Below, piece by piece: positions 1 to 7,291 of a stretch of 64,000 nucleotides of DNA. The notes under the pieces are model-generated. The model saw nothing but the letters and a program-made list of their open reading frames with translations, searched no databases and had not been told where the DNA came from. Location: NCBI RefSeq assembly GCF_023078835.1, contig NZ_CP090898.1, forward strand, positions 1,676,045-1,740,044. Reading direction: 5' to 3'. Both the position numbers and the translations under genes were made by a program. How positions within the stretch are numbered: the stretch's first letter is position 1; each line of letters begins with the position of its first letter. The DNA comes from Synechococcus sp. NB0720_010 (GTDB taxonomy: Bacteria; Cyanobacteriota; Cyanobacteriia; PCC-6307; Cyanobiaceae).

Positions 1-316
1 AGACCTCGGGAATCTGCTGCGGGTTTTGCCAGGGCTCGCCGCTGGCGATCGGCAGCGTTTTGGCCTGACCGTCGGCCATGGCCTCCGTGCGACTCAAGAG
101 GTGCTCCCCCAGTTGCTCAAGCGCGTCTTGGGTGTCGAGCCAGTCGACAAGTGTTTGCCGCTCGTCTTGGTTGAGGGCGAGCCAATGGTTGAGCTTGAGC
201 TTGATGCCGCAGAGGTCCAGCTTGCGGCGCACGCAGAGGGGAATGCAGCGCCAGTTGCCGATGAAATCGCTTTCAAAGTCAAAGCAATGGCTTGCTGAGG
301 GGGCCTCAGTTGTCAC
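1..316 (-). CDS. narM: NarM, nitrate reductase-associated protein (3' end missing)
   Basis: This minus-strand gene starts at a GTG at 316 and runs off the left edge of the window, so only the first 105 or so residues are present. The translation begins VTTEAPSASHCFDFESDFIG and continues with RCIPLCVRRKLDLCGIKLKL, the hallmark of the nitrate-reductase-associated family that includes cyanobacterial NarM. In Synechococcus elongatus narM is needed for nitrate reductase activity, probably in enzyme maturation. No ATG lies upstream in frame, so GTG is the likely start. The neighbours (cnaT, cynS, nirA) fit a nitrate assimilation cluster; narB would be expected outside the window. Family assignment is from remembered sequence similarity. 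Confidence 0.85.
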   Translation of the reverse strand, partial: MTTEAPSASHCFDFESDFIGNWRCIPLCVRRKLDLCGIKLKLNHWLALNQDERQTLVDWLDTQDALEQLGEHLLSRTEAMADGQAKTLPIASGEPWQNPQQIPEV

Positions 317-637
317 GGCCAGACGTCGTTCTGGTAGTGATTTTGACGCTTCTGAGGATTGCTTGCTCCCGGCGGATGGGTTTGGTGTCAACGGCGGCCA
401 AATCGGTGCGTTGGTCTCTTCAAACTCCCTTCAATTCTTCCGTTCACCATGCGTTTGGCCGTTGCTCTTGGGGTTCTGCTGGGCAGTTCCCACGGCTGGG
501 TGAGCAGCGATCGACTTCTGGCAGGCGCGGCCGCCTGGTCCATGGCGCCGGCAGCGTCCACAACGTTTTGGACCGGTTCGGCTGGCGAGGGTTGGCTGAC
601 GTCTCCATAGTGGATGGGTTAAATCCCCCATGCCGTC
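317..637. other. Intergenic region between narM and a small membrane gene
   Basis: No convincing gene fills these 321 bases. One short plus-strand frame at 449-610 would encode 53 residues starting MRLAVALGVLLGSSHGW. It looks like a signal peptide followed by a low-complexity Ala/Ser/Thr tail, with no clear ribosome binding site, and I do not call it. A GTA-N8-GAC sequence at 334-347 resembles a degenerate NtcA site but lies too close to the narM start codon for a canonical activated promoter. Confidence 0.4.
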
Positions 638-835
638 ATGGCAACCAAAACTGGAGTTGCGGTTCAGGGCCGCCATCCCCTGACGATCGCCACAGGTTTC
701 ATTGGAGCCTTTGTTGTCGCCTCCTTGGGCGTCCAACTCATCCGTAGTGCCTCCATCTCGGCTTCCGCTCCCGCGTCGGTGCAGCCCGTGATTGCTGGCC
801 AAGCGGCGATGTGGCAGGTGCTGGGCGAGCGCTGA
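638..835 (+). CDS. Small single-pass membrane protein, unknown
   Basis: This encodes 65 residues starting MATKTGVAVQGRHPL. One hydrophobic stretch at about residues 15-33 (LTIATGFIGAFVVASLGVQ) suggests a single transmembrane helix, followed by an Ala/Ser-rich tail. Codon use resembles the surrounding genes. It converges on cnaT, with ten bases between the two stops. I do not recognise the family. It could be a spurious frame, but the well-defined membrane segment and its position favour a real small gene. Confidence 0.5.
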   Translation: MATKTGVAVQGRHPLTIATGFIGAFVVASLGVQLIRSASISASAPASVQPVIAGQAAMWQVLGER

Positions 836-845
836 TTGGTTGCTC

Positions 846-1934
846 TCAGCCCATCTCCTGGCGCAGACGCTGGAGGTGGGCCATCACCACCCCCGAGCTC
901 AGAAGATCCCGGCAGCGCTCGAGGCCGTCGGTGAGGTTCGCCTCCAGTCCGGCCTGCCAGAGGTAGGTGCCGGCATTCCAGATCAAGGCGGTCGCCAGTT
1001 CCCCTTGCCCGCCGAGGGCGGCGGCCGCTTGGTTCCCCCAGGTCTCCAGCCCGTCCCAAAGCGGGTCGGCTCCGTAGCAACCGTTGTCGCGGGGGTGGAG
1101 AATCTGGCGCCCGTCCTCCTCTCGGGTTGGACGACCCGTCACGCAGGCCCGACTGATCGGCAGATCGGTGCTTCCCTCGAGGCCTTTGACGGTCAGCACG
1201 TTGGTTTCCCCCGCTAAGTCCAGTGCCTTCCAGGCCCGCGCTTCGGTTGGCGGGTGGACAAAGCCACTGACCAGCAGGTGCTCGCCCTGGTGCGCAGTCC
1301 AGAGCAACTCGAGGCTGGCCAGCGGTGGCCGCTTGCCGAGATCCTCGCGGTAAGGGATCAGGGTTTCGGCATCCGGGAGGTGGTCCGGTTGATGGACCAA
1401 CGCCAGATTGCAAGCGTTGAGCTTGGCCTGGACCCACTCGACGCTTCGGCCGGCGAGCTGCAGGCCCAAGCAGGCGAACAGCTCCTGGGCCGTGATCCCG
1501 TATTTCACGGGGATGCGGCCGGCCCCTTGCAGCACCACGGGGAGTCCGGCACTCGAGAGCACCAGGGCGGTGAGGGGGTAGATCGGAGCGGTGCGTGTGC
1601 GCCCGTCAAAGGGCATGCCGAAGCTGATGGCTGGCTTGCCGGTTGTCAGCTGCGGGCCCCGCTTTCGGTACACATCCAGCATCCCGGTGAGCTCCTGAGG
1701 TTCAGGCCGGCGGATGCGGTGGGCGATCAGGAAGGCGCCGATTTGGGCCGGGCTAGCGGCCCCATCGAGCATCAGTTCGAGGGCGTGGGCGGCTTCTTCG
1801 CGCGTCAGTCCACTACTGGTGTGCTCGCCACTGCCGACTTTTCGGAGATAGGCCTTGAACAGCTCACGGCCATTCGGTGGGCCGTCGGTTGGGGGAGCGG
1901 CGTAGGTCAAGCCGACAGAAGAGCTTGTTCTCAC
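846..1934 (-). CDS. cnaT: CnaT/TrpD2-like glycosyltransferase family 3 protein
   Basis: The protein has the N-terminal helical bundle of anthranilate phosphoribosyltransferases (about residues 40-85, LTREEAAHALELMLDGAASP) and the following alpha/beta domain. The glycine-rich PRPP-binding GTGGDG motif of true TrpD is absent: the corresponding stretch reads SFGMPFDGRTRTAPIYPL. It is therefore a TrpD paralogue, not the tryptophan enzyme. In Anabaena a gene of this type, cnaT, is required for expression of the nir operon, and the location next to narM, cynS and nirA fits that. I place the start at GTG 1934 (362 residues). An in-frame TTG at 1982 would bury the NtcA-type palindrome inside the coding region, so I disfavour it. 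Confidence 0.85.
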   Translation of the reverse strand: MRTSSSVGLTYAAPPTDGPPNGRELFKAYLRKVGSGEHTSSGLTREEAAHALELMLDGAASPAQIGAFLIAHRIRRPEPQELTGMLDVYRKRGPQLTTGKPAISFGMPFDGRTRTAPIYPLTALVLSSAGLPVVLQGAGRIPVKYGITAQELFACLGLQLAGRSVEWVQAKLNACNLALVHQPDHLPDAETLIPYREDLGKRPPLASLELLWTAHQGEHLLVSGFVHPPTEARAWKALDLAGETNVLTVKGLEGSTDLPISRACVTGRPTREEDGRQILHPRDNGCYGADPLWDGLETWGNQAAAALGGQGELATALIWNAGTYLWQAGLEANLTDGLERCRDLLSSGVVMAHLQRLRQEMG

Positions 1935-1965
1935 TGGATTCTCCGTGCCGACAAGGCCCGATCTG

Positions 1966-1979
1966 GTAGCAGCCGCTAC
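1966..1979. promoter_or_regulatory. Perfect NtcA-type site GTA-N8-TAC upstream of cynS
   Basis: The sequence GTAGCAGCCGCTAC matches the NtcA consensus GTA-N8-TAC at all six fixed positions. It lies between the divergent cnaT (start 1934) and cynS (start 2108). A TAN3T -10 box at the usual 20-24 base spacing is not obvious on either strand; the nearest plus-strand candidate is TAACAA at 1999-2004. The site is about 130 bases upstream of cynS, compatible with activation of that gene. The palindrome could in principle also influence cnaT. Confidence 0.6.
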
Positions 1980-2107
1980 CAAGTTGTTTCAGGCTCGGTA
2001 ACAAAGGCTGCGAAGTTGATCCCCATCTGCAGCGAATCTGACATGCGAGCAGAACGCAGATTGCGCTTCATTCTGTTCACTCCTCTCATCAATTCTGGCC
2101 TGTCTCC

Positions 2108-2590
2108 ATGACGGTTACTCCTGTTTCAATGCCCTCGTTGGCAGCTCCCTCTCCCGCCACAATCACGGCGACGTTGATGGCGGCGAAGAAGGCCAAAGGG
2201 CTGAGCTTCGCTGATCTGGAGGCCGCCCTGGGTCGCGATGAAGTGTGGATCGCTTCGCTGTTCTACTGCCAGTCCACCGCTTCGGCTGAAGAAGCCCAAA
2301 AGCTGGCTGAACTGCTCAGTCTTGACCATGCCATTACTGAGGCACTGCAGTCGTTCCCGACCAAGGGCGGTCTGGATCCTGTGATCCCGACTGATCCGCT
2401 GATCTATCGCTTCTACGAGATCATGCAGGTGTACGGAATGCCCCTGAAGGACGTGATCCAAGAGAAGTTTGGTGATGGCATTATGAGCGCCATTGATTTC
2501 ACCTTGGATGTGGACAAAGTTGAAGACCCTGCTGGTAACCGAGTGAAGGTCACCATGTGCGGCAAGTTCCTTCCTTATAAGAAATGGTGA
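2108..2590 (+). CDS. cynS: Cyanate hydratase (cyanase)
   Basis: Cyanase converts cyanate and bicarbonate to carbamate and CO2; carbamate then decays to ammonia and CO2, so cyanate serves as a nitrogen source. The 160-residue protein is full length for the family. The catalytic triad is visible as Arg101 and Glu104 in [12 protein letters not shown] and Ser127 in GIMSAIDF, matching R96/E99/S122 of the E. coli enzyme. The N-terminal half carries the helical DNA-binding-like fold of cyanases ([20 protein letters not shown]). It is a single-gene unit: an NtcA-type site lies upstream and a strong terminator immediately downstream. cnaT is divergent. Confidence 0.97.
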   Translation: MTVTPVSMPSLAAPSPATITATLMAAKKAKGLSFADLEAALGRDEVWIASLFYCQSTASAEEAQKLAELLSLDHAITEALQSFPTKGGLDPVIPTDPLIYRFYEIMQVYGMPLKDVIQEKFGDGIMSAIDFTLDVDKVEDPAGNRVKVTMCGKFLPYKKW

Positions 2591-2608
2591 GCTTCGGCTC
2601 CCAACGCA

Positions 2609-2635
2609 AAAGCCCACCAACGGTGGGCTTTTTTT
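2609..2635 (+). terminator. Rho-independent terminator of cynS
   Basis: A ten-base-pair perfect stem AAAGCCCACC (2609-2618) and GGTGGGCTTT (2622-2631) with an AAC loop is followed by further T residues. It sits 18 bases after the cynS stop and before the stop of the convergent HEAT-repeat gene. It may also work in reverse for that gene, because the stem flanks are A- and T-rich. Confidence 0.9.
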
Positions 2636-2659
2636 GTGGCGAATTGTAGAAATGAATAG

Positions 2660-3442
2660 TTATGCCAAGGCCTGCTCGACCAGGGCTTGATGCCTGACCT
2701 GAGCCTTGAGTTGACGCCGCAGCGGCTCTTCTAAGGCTGTGCCAGCCAATTCGCCTCGAAGCTCCAGCAGCTGCTGGCAGCATTCCAGGCTGCCGATGCA
2801 ACCGAGGGCCTGGAGTGCCGCTTCAGCGACGCGGGGCAGAGCTTCGGTGCTGATGCAGCCGCGAATGGCAGCTAAGACGCTGGGCTCGTTGCGCCGTTGC
2901 AGCAGCTTGATCGTGGCAATCACCACATCGGCGCGAAAGTCCTGCAGCAGAGGCGTCGTCAGGCGTAGGACCTCCTCGGCCGTCAGGCTGCGATTGCGGA
3001 AGGTCAGCAGGCTGAGGCCTGCCAGGCGATGGCTCTGGCCAGGTGCGCTCAGCGCTGATTCGATGATCCTGAAATCGATCAGATTGCCCCAGCAGCCGAG
3101 GGCTTCGAGCACATCGGGCTCCAGGGGTCCGGCCTCTGGCAGCCAGGTAAGGAGCTGAGTGCAGGCCTGGGGGTGATGACAGATTCCCAGGGCGCGAATG
3201 AGGGGCAGAGAAATGCCCTGCGATTGGCAGAGGGGAAGGATCAAGGCAATGGCCTCGGGTCCGGCCATCCCCAGCCGCTCAGCCAGGCTGAGGGCAAGGG
3301 TGGGATCGGAGACCCGAGGCAGCAGAGCGCTCAGTTCTTCAGGGGTGAGGGGCTGCCGCCGCCAGCGTCCGAGCCGCTCGCTCAGAGCAGCTTCCTCATG
3401 GGGCTGAAGAAGGTCAGAGGCAGGGGCGACAGCGAGTCCCAT
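2660..3442 (-). CDS. HEAT-repeat protein linked to nitrite assimilation
   Basis: This 260-residue protein consists of helical pairs typical of HEAT/PBS-lyase-like repeats, for example QACTQLLTWLPEAGPLEPDV, DVVIATIKLLQRRNEPSVLA and RVAEAALQALGCIGSLECCQ. Such repeats usually mediate protein-protein contacts, and in cyanobacteria related proteins act as lyase-like or scaffold factors. No catalytic motif is visible. Its ATG lies three bases after the stop of the upstream FNT channel gene, so the two are almost certainly cotranscribed, which suggests a role in nitrite uptake or nitrite reductase function. The specific role is inference from context. Confidence 0.8.
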   Translation of the reverse strand: MGLAVAPASDLLQPHEEAALSERLGRWRRQPLTPEELSALLPRVSDPTLALSLAERLGMAGPEAIALILPLCQSQGISLPLIRALGICHHPQACTQLLTWLPEAGPLEPDVLEALGCWGNLIDFRIIESALSAPGQSHRLAGLSLLTFRNRSLTAEEVLRLTTPLLQDFRADVVIATIKLLQRRNEPSVLAAIRGCISTEALPRVAEAALQALGCIGSLECCQQLLELRGELAGTALEEPLRRQLKAQVRHQALVEQALA

Positions 3443-3445
3443 TGA

Positions 3446-4357
3446 TCAGCGAGCCCCCAGCTCGGCGGCCAGTTCCCGCTCCAGCTTGTCGTCGTGCTCA
3501 CTGGGGAGAACGTTGGGCATCTTGGTGCGGTGGGTGCTGTAGAAGAGCATCCCGATGAAGACCATCCCGCCCACGATGTTGCCGAGGGTGACGGGGATGA
3601 AGTTCCAGACGATCACCTTGCCGAAGGACACACCGGAGCCCAGCAGGGGGCCGGCGGTATGCAGGAACTGGTTCACCACGATGTGCTCCATGCCCATCGT
3701 TTGGAAGGCCGTGATCGGCAGCCAGCAGGCCAGCAGCTTGCCGGGAACGCTCTTGCTCACCAGGGCCATGGTCACGCCCAGGCAGACCAGCCAGTTGGCG
3801 ACCATGCCCCGCAGGAAGGCGAGGAAGAAGCCAGTGCTGCCAAGGGCTTCGTACTTGGTGACCACATTCAGCTTGTTGAGCTTGATGATCGTGGCGGCCA
3901 CAACCTGCCAGCCCTTACCGCCGTCGGCAGCGGCCAGGGGCTCAACGGTGCCGGCGCTGGTCAGGCTGGCCCACATGATCAGGGCAACAACGGCGGTGCC
4001 GATGAAGTTGCCAATCCAGACCCAGGCCCAGTTGCGGAAGGTGGCGCTCCAGCTCGCCTTGCCGGCCCAGACGCTCATGGGCAGCAGGGCGAAGTTGCCG
4101 GTGACCAGCTCCATGCCGAAGAGGACGATGCTGGCGAAGCCGAAGGGGAAGAGCAGCGAGCCCAGGAAGGGCATCTTGCTCTGGGCGGCCACGGTCAGGG
4201 CCAGGATCACGGCGAGACCGAGGATGGCTCCGGAATAGAAACCGCGGATCAGCAGGTTCTTGACGCTGACGGTTGCTTTTTTGCCGCCGGCAGCAATCAT
4301 GCCGTCGACTAATTCGTTGGGTAGGACATAGTCCATCTGTGAAGCTGTCGCGCTCAT
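3446..4357 (-). CDS. Formate/nitrite transporter (FNT) family channel, probable nitrite permease
   Basis: The 303-residue protein has six hydrophobic segments and the FNT signature regions FGMELVTGNFALLPMSVWAGK and WVWIGNFIGTAVVALIMWA. FNT proteins are pentameric channels for small monovalent anions. With nirA directly upstream on the same strand, nitrite is the likely substrate, so the protein resembles bacterial NirC in role. The length fits the family. It follows nirA after a 295-base gap and precedes the HEAT-repeat gene by three bases. The gap with its short hairpin may hold a separate promoter. Confidence 0.92.
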   Translation of the reverse strand: MSATASQMDYVLPNELVDGMIAAGGKKATVSVKNLLIRGFYSGAILGLAVILALTVAAQSKMPFLGSLLFPFGFASIVLFGMELVTGNFALLPMSVWAGKASWSATFRNWAWVWIGNFIGTAVVALIMWASLTSAGTVEPLAAADGGKGWQVVAATIIKLNKLNVVTKYEALGSTGFFLAFLRGMVANWLVCLGVTMALVSKSVPGKLLACWLPITAFQTMGMEHIVVNQFLHTAGPLLGSGVSFGKVIVWNFIPVTLGNIVGGMVFIGMLFYSTHRTKMPNVLPSEHDDKLERELAAELGAR

Positions 4358-4652
4358 GTTTTGCTCTGCAAGTGATGTGTGAGGAAGGGAATTAACCGCT
4401 AATGCGGTTCATCAAGCGAGAAATGAAGTCTTGGCTGCCTTGGGGCCTGTTGACGGCAGCTTTGTCAGTGCCACTGCTGCTCAGCCAATTCACAAACCGA
4501 GAGAAGACATCTCTCTTTTGTTGCGTCGTTGATGAAGACATGCGTCCGAAGTTGAGGGTGAGACGGTGCGATCTGATTGAGGACAGGCTTCAGAAGAAAG
4601 GAGCACCTGGTCTCAAAAATGCCGGTAAATGTGTAGTGCGGACTGCGGCTTT
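4358..4652. other. Intergenic leader between nirA and the FNT gene
   Basis: The region holds no convincing gene. A plus-strand frame beginning at 4402 (MRFIKREMKSWLPWGLL) runs into the antisense of nirA and is probably spurious. A perfect six-base inverted repeat AACCGC-TAAT-GCGGTT lies at 4394-4409, about 37 bases upstream of the FNT start codon, and could be an operator or leader hairpin. No GTA-N8-TAC site was found here. Confidence 0.5.
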
Positions 4653-6224
4653 TTACGTCCTGGGCTTGGCGCCAAACTGTTCAATGAGAACCTCTTTCAG
4701 CACCGCTTGGATTTCACTGGCGGGAACTCCTTTGCGGTGCATCTCGCCGATTTGAGGGTTGGCACCTTGGGAGCCGCCAATGGTGATGTTGTAGCCCTCG
4801 CCCATGCCGCCATCGGGCTGTTTGGTTTTGGTTCCGGTGAGACCAATGGCGCCCATGTAGGCCTGGCCGCAGGTGTTGGGGCAGCCCGTCCAGTGGATCT
4901 TCAGTTCCTCCGGAAGGACCAATTCACGATCCAGCGCTTCAGCAGCAGCGAGGGCTTGATCCTTGGTGTTGGTGAGGGCAAAGCTGCAGTAGCTGTTGCC
5001 GGTGCAGCTGACGGTGCCAGCGGCAATGTGGCTGGGGTTCAGGCTGAAGCGCTGCAGCAGTGGTTCCGTTTCAAAGGCCTGGAGTTGAGCGCTGCTGATG
5101 CCGGTAAAGATCACGTTTTGATCTTCCGTCAGGCGCACGCTGCCGTCGCCATGGCGCTCGGCAAGGGCGGCAATGTCTTGGAAGTCTTCGGCGAGCAGGC
5201 GTCCGACGGGAACATGGACACCGGCGTAGTGCAGGTCCTGCTGCTTCTGGGGGTGGATGCCGTAGTGGGAGCGGGGTTCAGCGTCGAAGACTGAACCTGG
5301 ATCTGGGGTCAGCGGACCAAAGCGTTCTTCCACCATGGCCCGGAAAGCCTCCAGGCCAACCTCGTCGAGATACAGACGGAAGCGACCCTTTGGACGCTTG
5401 TCCCGCTCGCCGTTGTCCCTCCAGATCTTGATCACGGCTTCGGTGATCGCACAGATTTGATCTGGCTTGACCCAAGCATTCAAGGGAATGGCATAGGCAT
5501 TCATCTGGGAGGAGAGGATGCCGCCGATCCAGACGCCGAAGCCCATCTCGCCGTTGCGCTCAACGGGGTGGAAGGCGATGTCGTTGTGGAGCAGGAAGTT
5601 GTCGCGTGCACCAGCGACAGCCGTATTCCACTTCCGCGGAAGGTTGGAGAACTCGGGGTTGCCCTGGTGGTTGCTCGTGAGGAAGTTTTCGAGCTCCTGG
5701 GTGTACGGGCGAGTGTCGACAATCTCCAGGGGGTCAATGCCGGCAATGGGATTTCCGGTGACGTTCCTGGGGTTGTCGAAGGCCGATTGGATGGTGGTCA
5801 GGCCAACCGCTTTGAGTTGACCCAGAATCTCTGGCAGGTCCTCCAGGAGGATGCCGCGCATTTGGATGTTTTGGCGCGTGGTGATGTCAGCGCTTCCGTT
5901 GCTGCCGTAGCGAGCCACGATGTTGCCGACGACCCGAAGCTGCTCTGCGGAGATCACCCCGTTGGGAACCCGCAGGCGCATCATGAACAGCCCTGGAGTT
6001 TTGGGTCTCCAGAACATTCCGTACCACTTCAGTCGAAGCTGAAGATCCGTCTCATCGACGTTCTCCCATCCAAGTTTGGCGAACGTCTCGATTTCGCTGC
6101 CGACGAGTAGGCCGTCTTTGTCAGCTTTGTTCTGCTCAATCTTATTGAGCTTCTTACCTTCGAGCCAGCTCGGTAGTGCGCTGGGTATCTCGTTTGCGTT
6201 GGACATCGTTGGCGTCGCCACCAT
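4653..6224 (-). CDS. nirA: Ferredoxin-nitrite reductase
   Basis: NirA reduces nitrite to ammonium with six electrons from ferredoxin, using siroheme coupled to a 4Fe-4S cluster. The cluster-binding cysteines are visible as C407 and C413 in VSCTGNSYCS and C448 and C452 in WTGCPNTCGQ. The 523-residue length matches cyanobacterial NirA without a C-terminal ferredoxin domain. An N-terminal ferredoxin-like half-domain carries the usual FMMRLRVPNG and ADITTRQNIQMRG motifs. The start is either ATG 6224 or ATG 6206 (MSNANEIPSA). Siroheme genes lie immediately upstream and a probable nitrite channel downstream. Upstream DNA has degenerate NtcA-like sites. Confidence 0.97.
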   Translation of the reverse strand: MVATPTMSNANEIPSALPSWLEGKKLNKIEQNKADKDGLLVGSEIETFAKLGWENVDETDLQLRLKWYGMFWRPKTPGLFMMRLRVPNGVISAEQLRVVGNIVARYGSNGSADITTRQNIQMRGILLEDLPEILGQLKAVGLTTIQSAFDNPRNVTGNPIAGIDPLEIVDTRPYTQELENFLTSNHQGNPEFSNLPRKWNTAVAGARDNFLLHNDIAFHPVERNGEMGFGVWIGGILSSQMNAYAIPLNAWVKPDQICAITEAVIKIWRDNGERDKRPKGRFRLYLDEVGLEAFRAMVEERFGPLTPDPGSVFDAEPRSHYGIHPQKQQDLHYAGVHVPVGRLLAEDFQDIAALAERHGDGSVRLTEDQNVIFTGISSAQLQAFETEPLLQRFSLNPSHIAAGTVSCTGNSYCSFALTNTKDQALAAAEALDRELVLPEELKIHWTGCPNTCGQAYMGAIGLTGTKTKQPDGGMGEGYNITIGGSQGANPQIGEMHRKGVPASEIQAVLKEVLIEQFGAKPRT

Positions 6225-6436
6225 GGGAAATCGGTTCAGATGAAGTCAGCAACTGAGCCGTTTCCAAAACAAAGAACGACTAGTGGGTGGAATCAAATCA
6301 TTCGCCCTCTGCACTGCTTTGTCGCCGTTGTTACGGATCGACGCCGTCCAAGGGGAGTGGTGAAAAGGGTGTCAACGGATACCTAAAGGGGCCCCATCTT
6401 CCGGGTTGATGGTCACGCTCTTCGGCCCCGCGCAGC
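6225..6436 (-). promoter_or_regulatory. Probable nirA promoter region with degenerate NtcA-like sites
   Basis: Two one-mismatch matches to GTA-N8-TAC occur on the minus strand: GTAACAACGGCGAC (6334-6321) and GTATCCGTTGACAC (6382-6369). The first is followed after about 20 bases by TGATTT, a weak -10-like hexamer. One-mismatch matches are expected by chance roughly once per 200 bases, so this is a candidate only. The leader from the presumed start site to nirA is about 60 bases. Confidence 0.35.
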
Positions 6437-6634
6437 TCAGTATTGGCGTCCGATTTCGCCCAGCATTCGCGTCGCTCCACTGCGAATCATTTGCCAGACC
6501 TTGCCCATGGCGGCGAAGTCGGCATCGAGTTCGCGCCTCCACTGCGGGGTGGGCTGCATCTCCCGGTAGCGGGGGCGTCCGTAGCTGCTCTGGGGCCTGC
6601 GGCGGGAGCTGGGCAAGGGGCGGGCGGCTGGCAT
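6437..6634 (-). CDS. Small basic conserved-type hypothetical protein
   Basis: This encodes 65 residues starting MPAARPLPSSRRRPQSS, with a basic, Arg/Pro-rich N-terminus and a helical C-terminal half (WRRELDADFAAMGKVWQMIR). An AGGAA ribosome binding site sits seven bases before the ATG. It is divergent from the chelatase gene with nine bases between the two start codons, so the two must share a promoter region that overlaps each other's coding sequence. I do not recognise the family. Confidence 0.6.
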   Translation of the reverse strand: MPAARPLPSSRRRPQSSYGRPRYREMQPTPQWRRELDADFAAMGKVWQMIRSGATRMLGEIGRQY

Positions 6635-6643
6635 CGTGTTCCT

Positions 6644-7291
6644 ATGAATCCGGTGGATCTGACTCCATCAGCAGGCCCGGGCTGCTGGCGGTGGCCGTTG
6701 CTACCGAAGCCCTCCGCTGCTCGGCAGTCGCCCTTGCTCTTGGTGGTCCACGGCCACGCCGGTGGGCAGATTCCCCAGGTCATCACTGAGCTGCTGAACG
6801 ATCTCGCCCAGGCCCGTCAGGCTCCGGTTTGGTTGCAAGCCCTCACGGCTGATCCTTTGGAGCTGCCCCAGGGGCAATCGCTGCTGTTGGTGCCCCTGCT
6901 GCTGACGCCCGGCAGCCATGCCCGCAGTGATGTCCCGGGGATCCGTGATCGGCTGCGCCGAGAAGGGCATCAGGTGTGCACGCTTCCTTTCCTCGGGGCC
7001 TGGGGCCCCTGGTTGGAGCATTTGCGCGCGCTGAATGCTCCGGCTGTGTTGCACCATCCCCTTCGGCCAGGGGTGGCGGATCGCTACCTCTCGGCCCTGA
7101 GCCGCTACCTGGGGGTGCCCTGCTTAAGTGCAGACCGAAGCGCCCCGAGCGATGCGGCGGCATTGCCCTTGGCCCTTGCGCCCAATCGGATGACGGCCCA
7201 CCTACGGACGGACGTCTCCCCCTGTCTGGCGCTGCTGGAGCGTCCGGCAACCCGTCAGTTCTTGTTCAACCTCCTGCTCGATCTGCCATGA
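6644..7291 (+). CDS. SirB/CbiX-like sirohydrochlorin chelatase family protein
   Basis: The 215-residue protein has the class II chelatase pattern: a beta strand ending LLLVVHGHAGGQIPQV with the metal-binding His, and a second strand LLLVPLLLTPGSHARSDVP carrying the second conserved His. This family inserts Fe2+ (or Co2+) into sirohydrochlorin. Its stop overlaps the start of cobA by four bases (ATGA at 7288-7291), so the two enzymes are translationally coupled and likely make siroheme for nirA next door. I chose ATG 6644. An in-frame start at 6443 would overlap the opposite-strand small gene entirely. Confidence 0.8.
   Translation: MNPVDLTPSAGPGCWRWPLLPKPSAARQSPLLLVVHGHAGGQIPQVITELLNDLAQARQAPVWLQALTADPLELPQGQSLLLVPLLLTPGSHARSDVPGIRDRLRREGHQVCTLPFLGAWGPWLEHLRALNAPAVLHHPLRPGVADRYLSALSRYLGVPCLSADRSAPSDAAALPLALAPNRMTAHLRTDVSPCLALLERPATRQFLFNLLLDLP

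Noticed and set aside
334-347. GTA-N8-GAC near the narM start as an NtcA site
   Set aside because: One mismatch and only about 18 bases before the start codon, too close for an activated promoter.
4370-4392. TTCCTCACAC-like motif (minus) resembling the core of the Yfr1 small RNA
   Set aside because: The flanking two-stem structure of Yfr1 is missing and the motif lies in the leader of the FNT gene.
4402-4755. A plus-strand frame starting MRFIKREMKSWLPWGLL
   Set aside because: It runs into the antisense of nirA and has no ribosome binding site or conserved feature.
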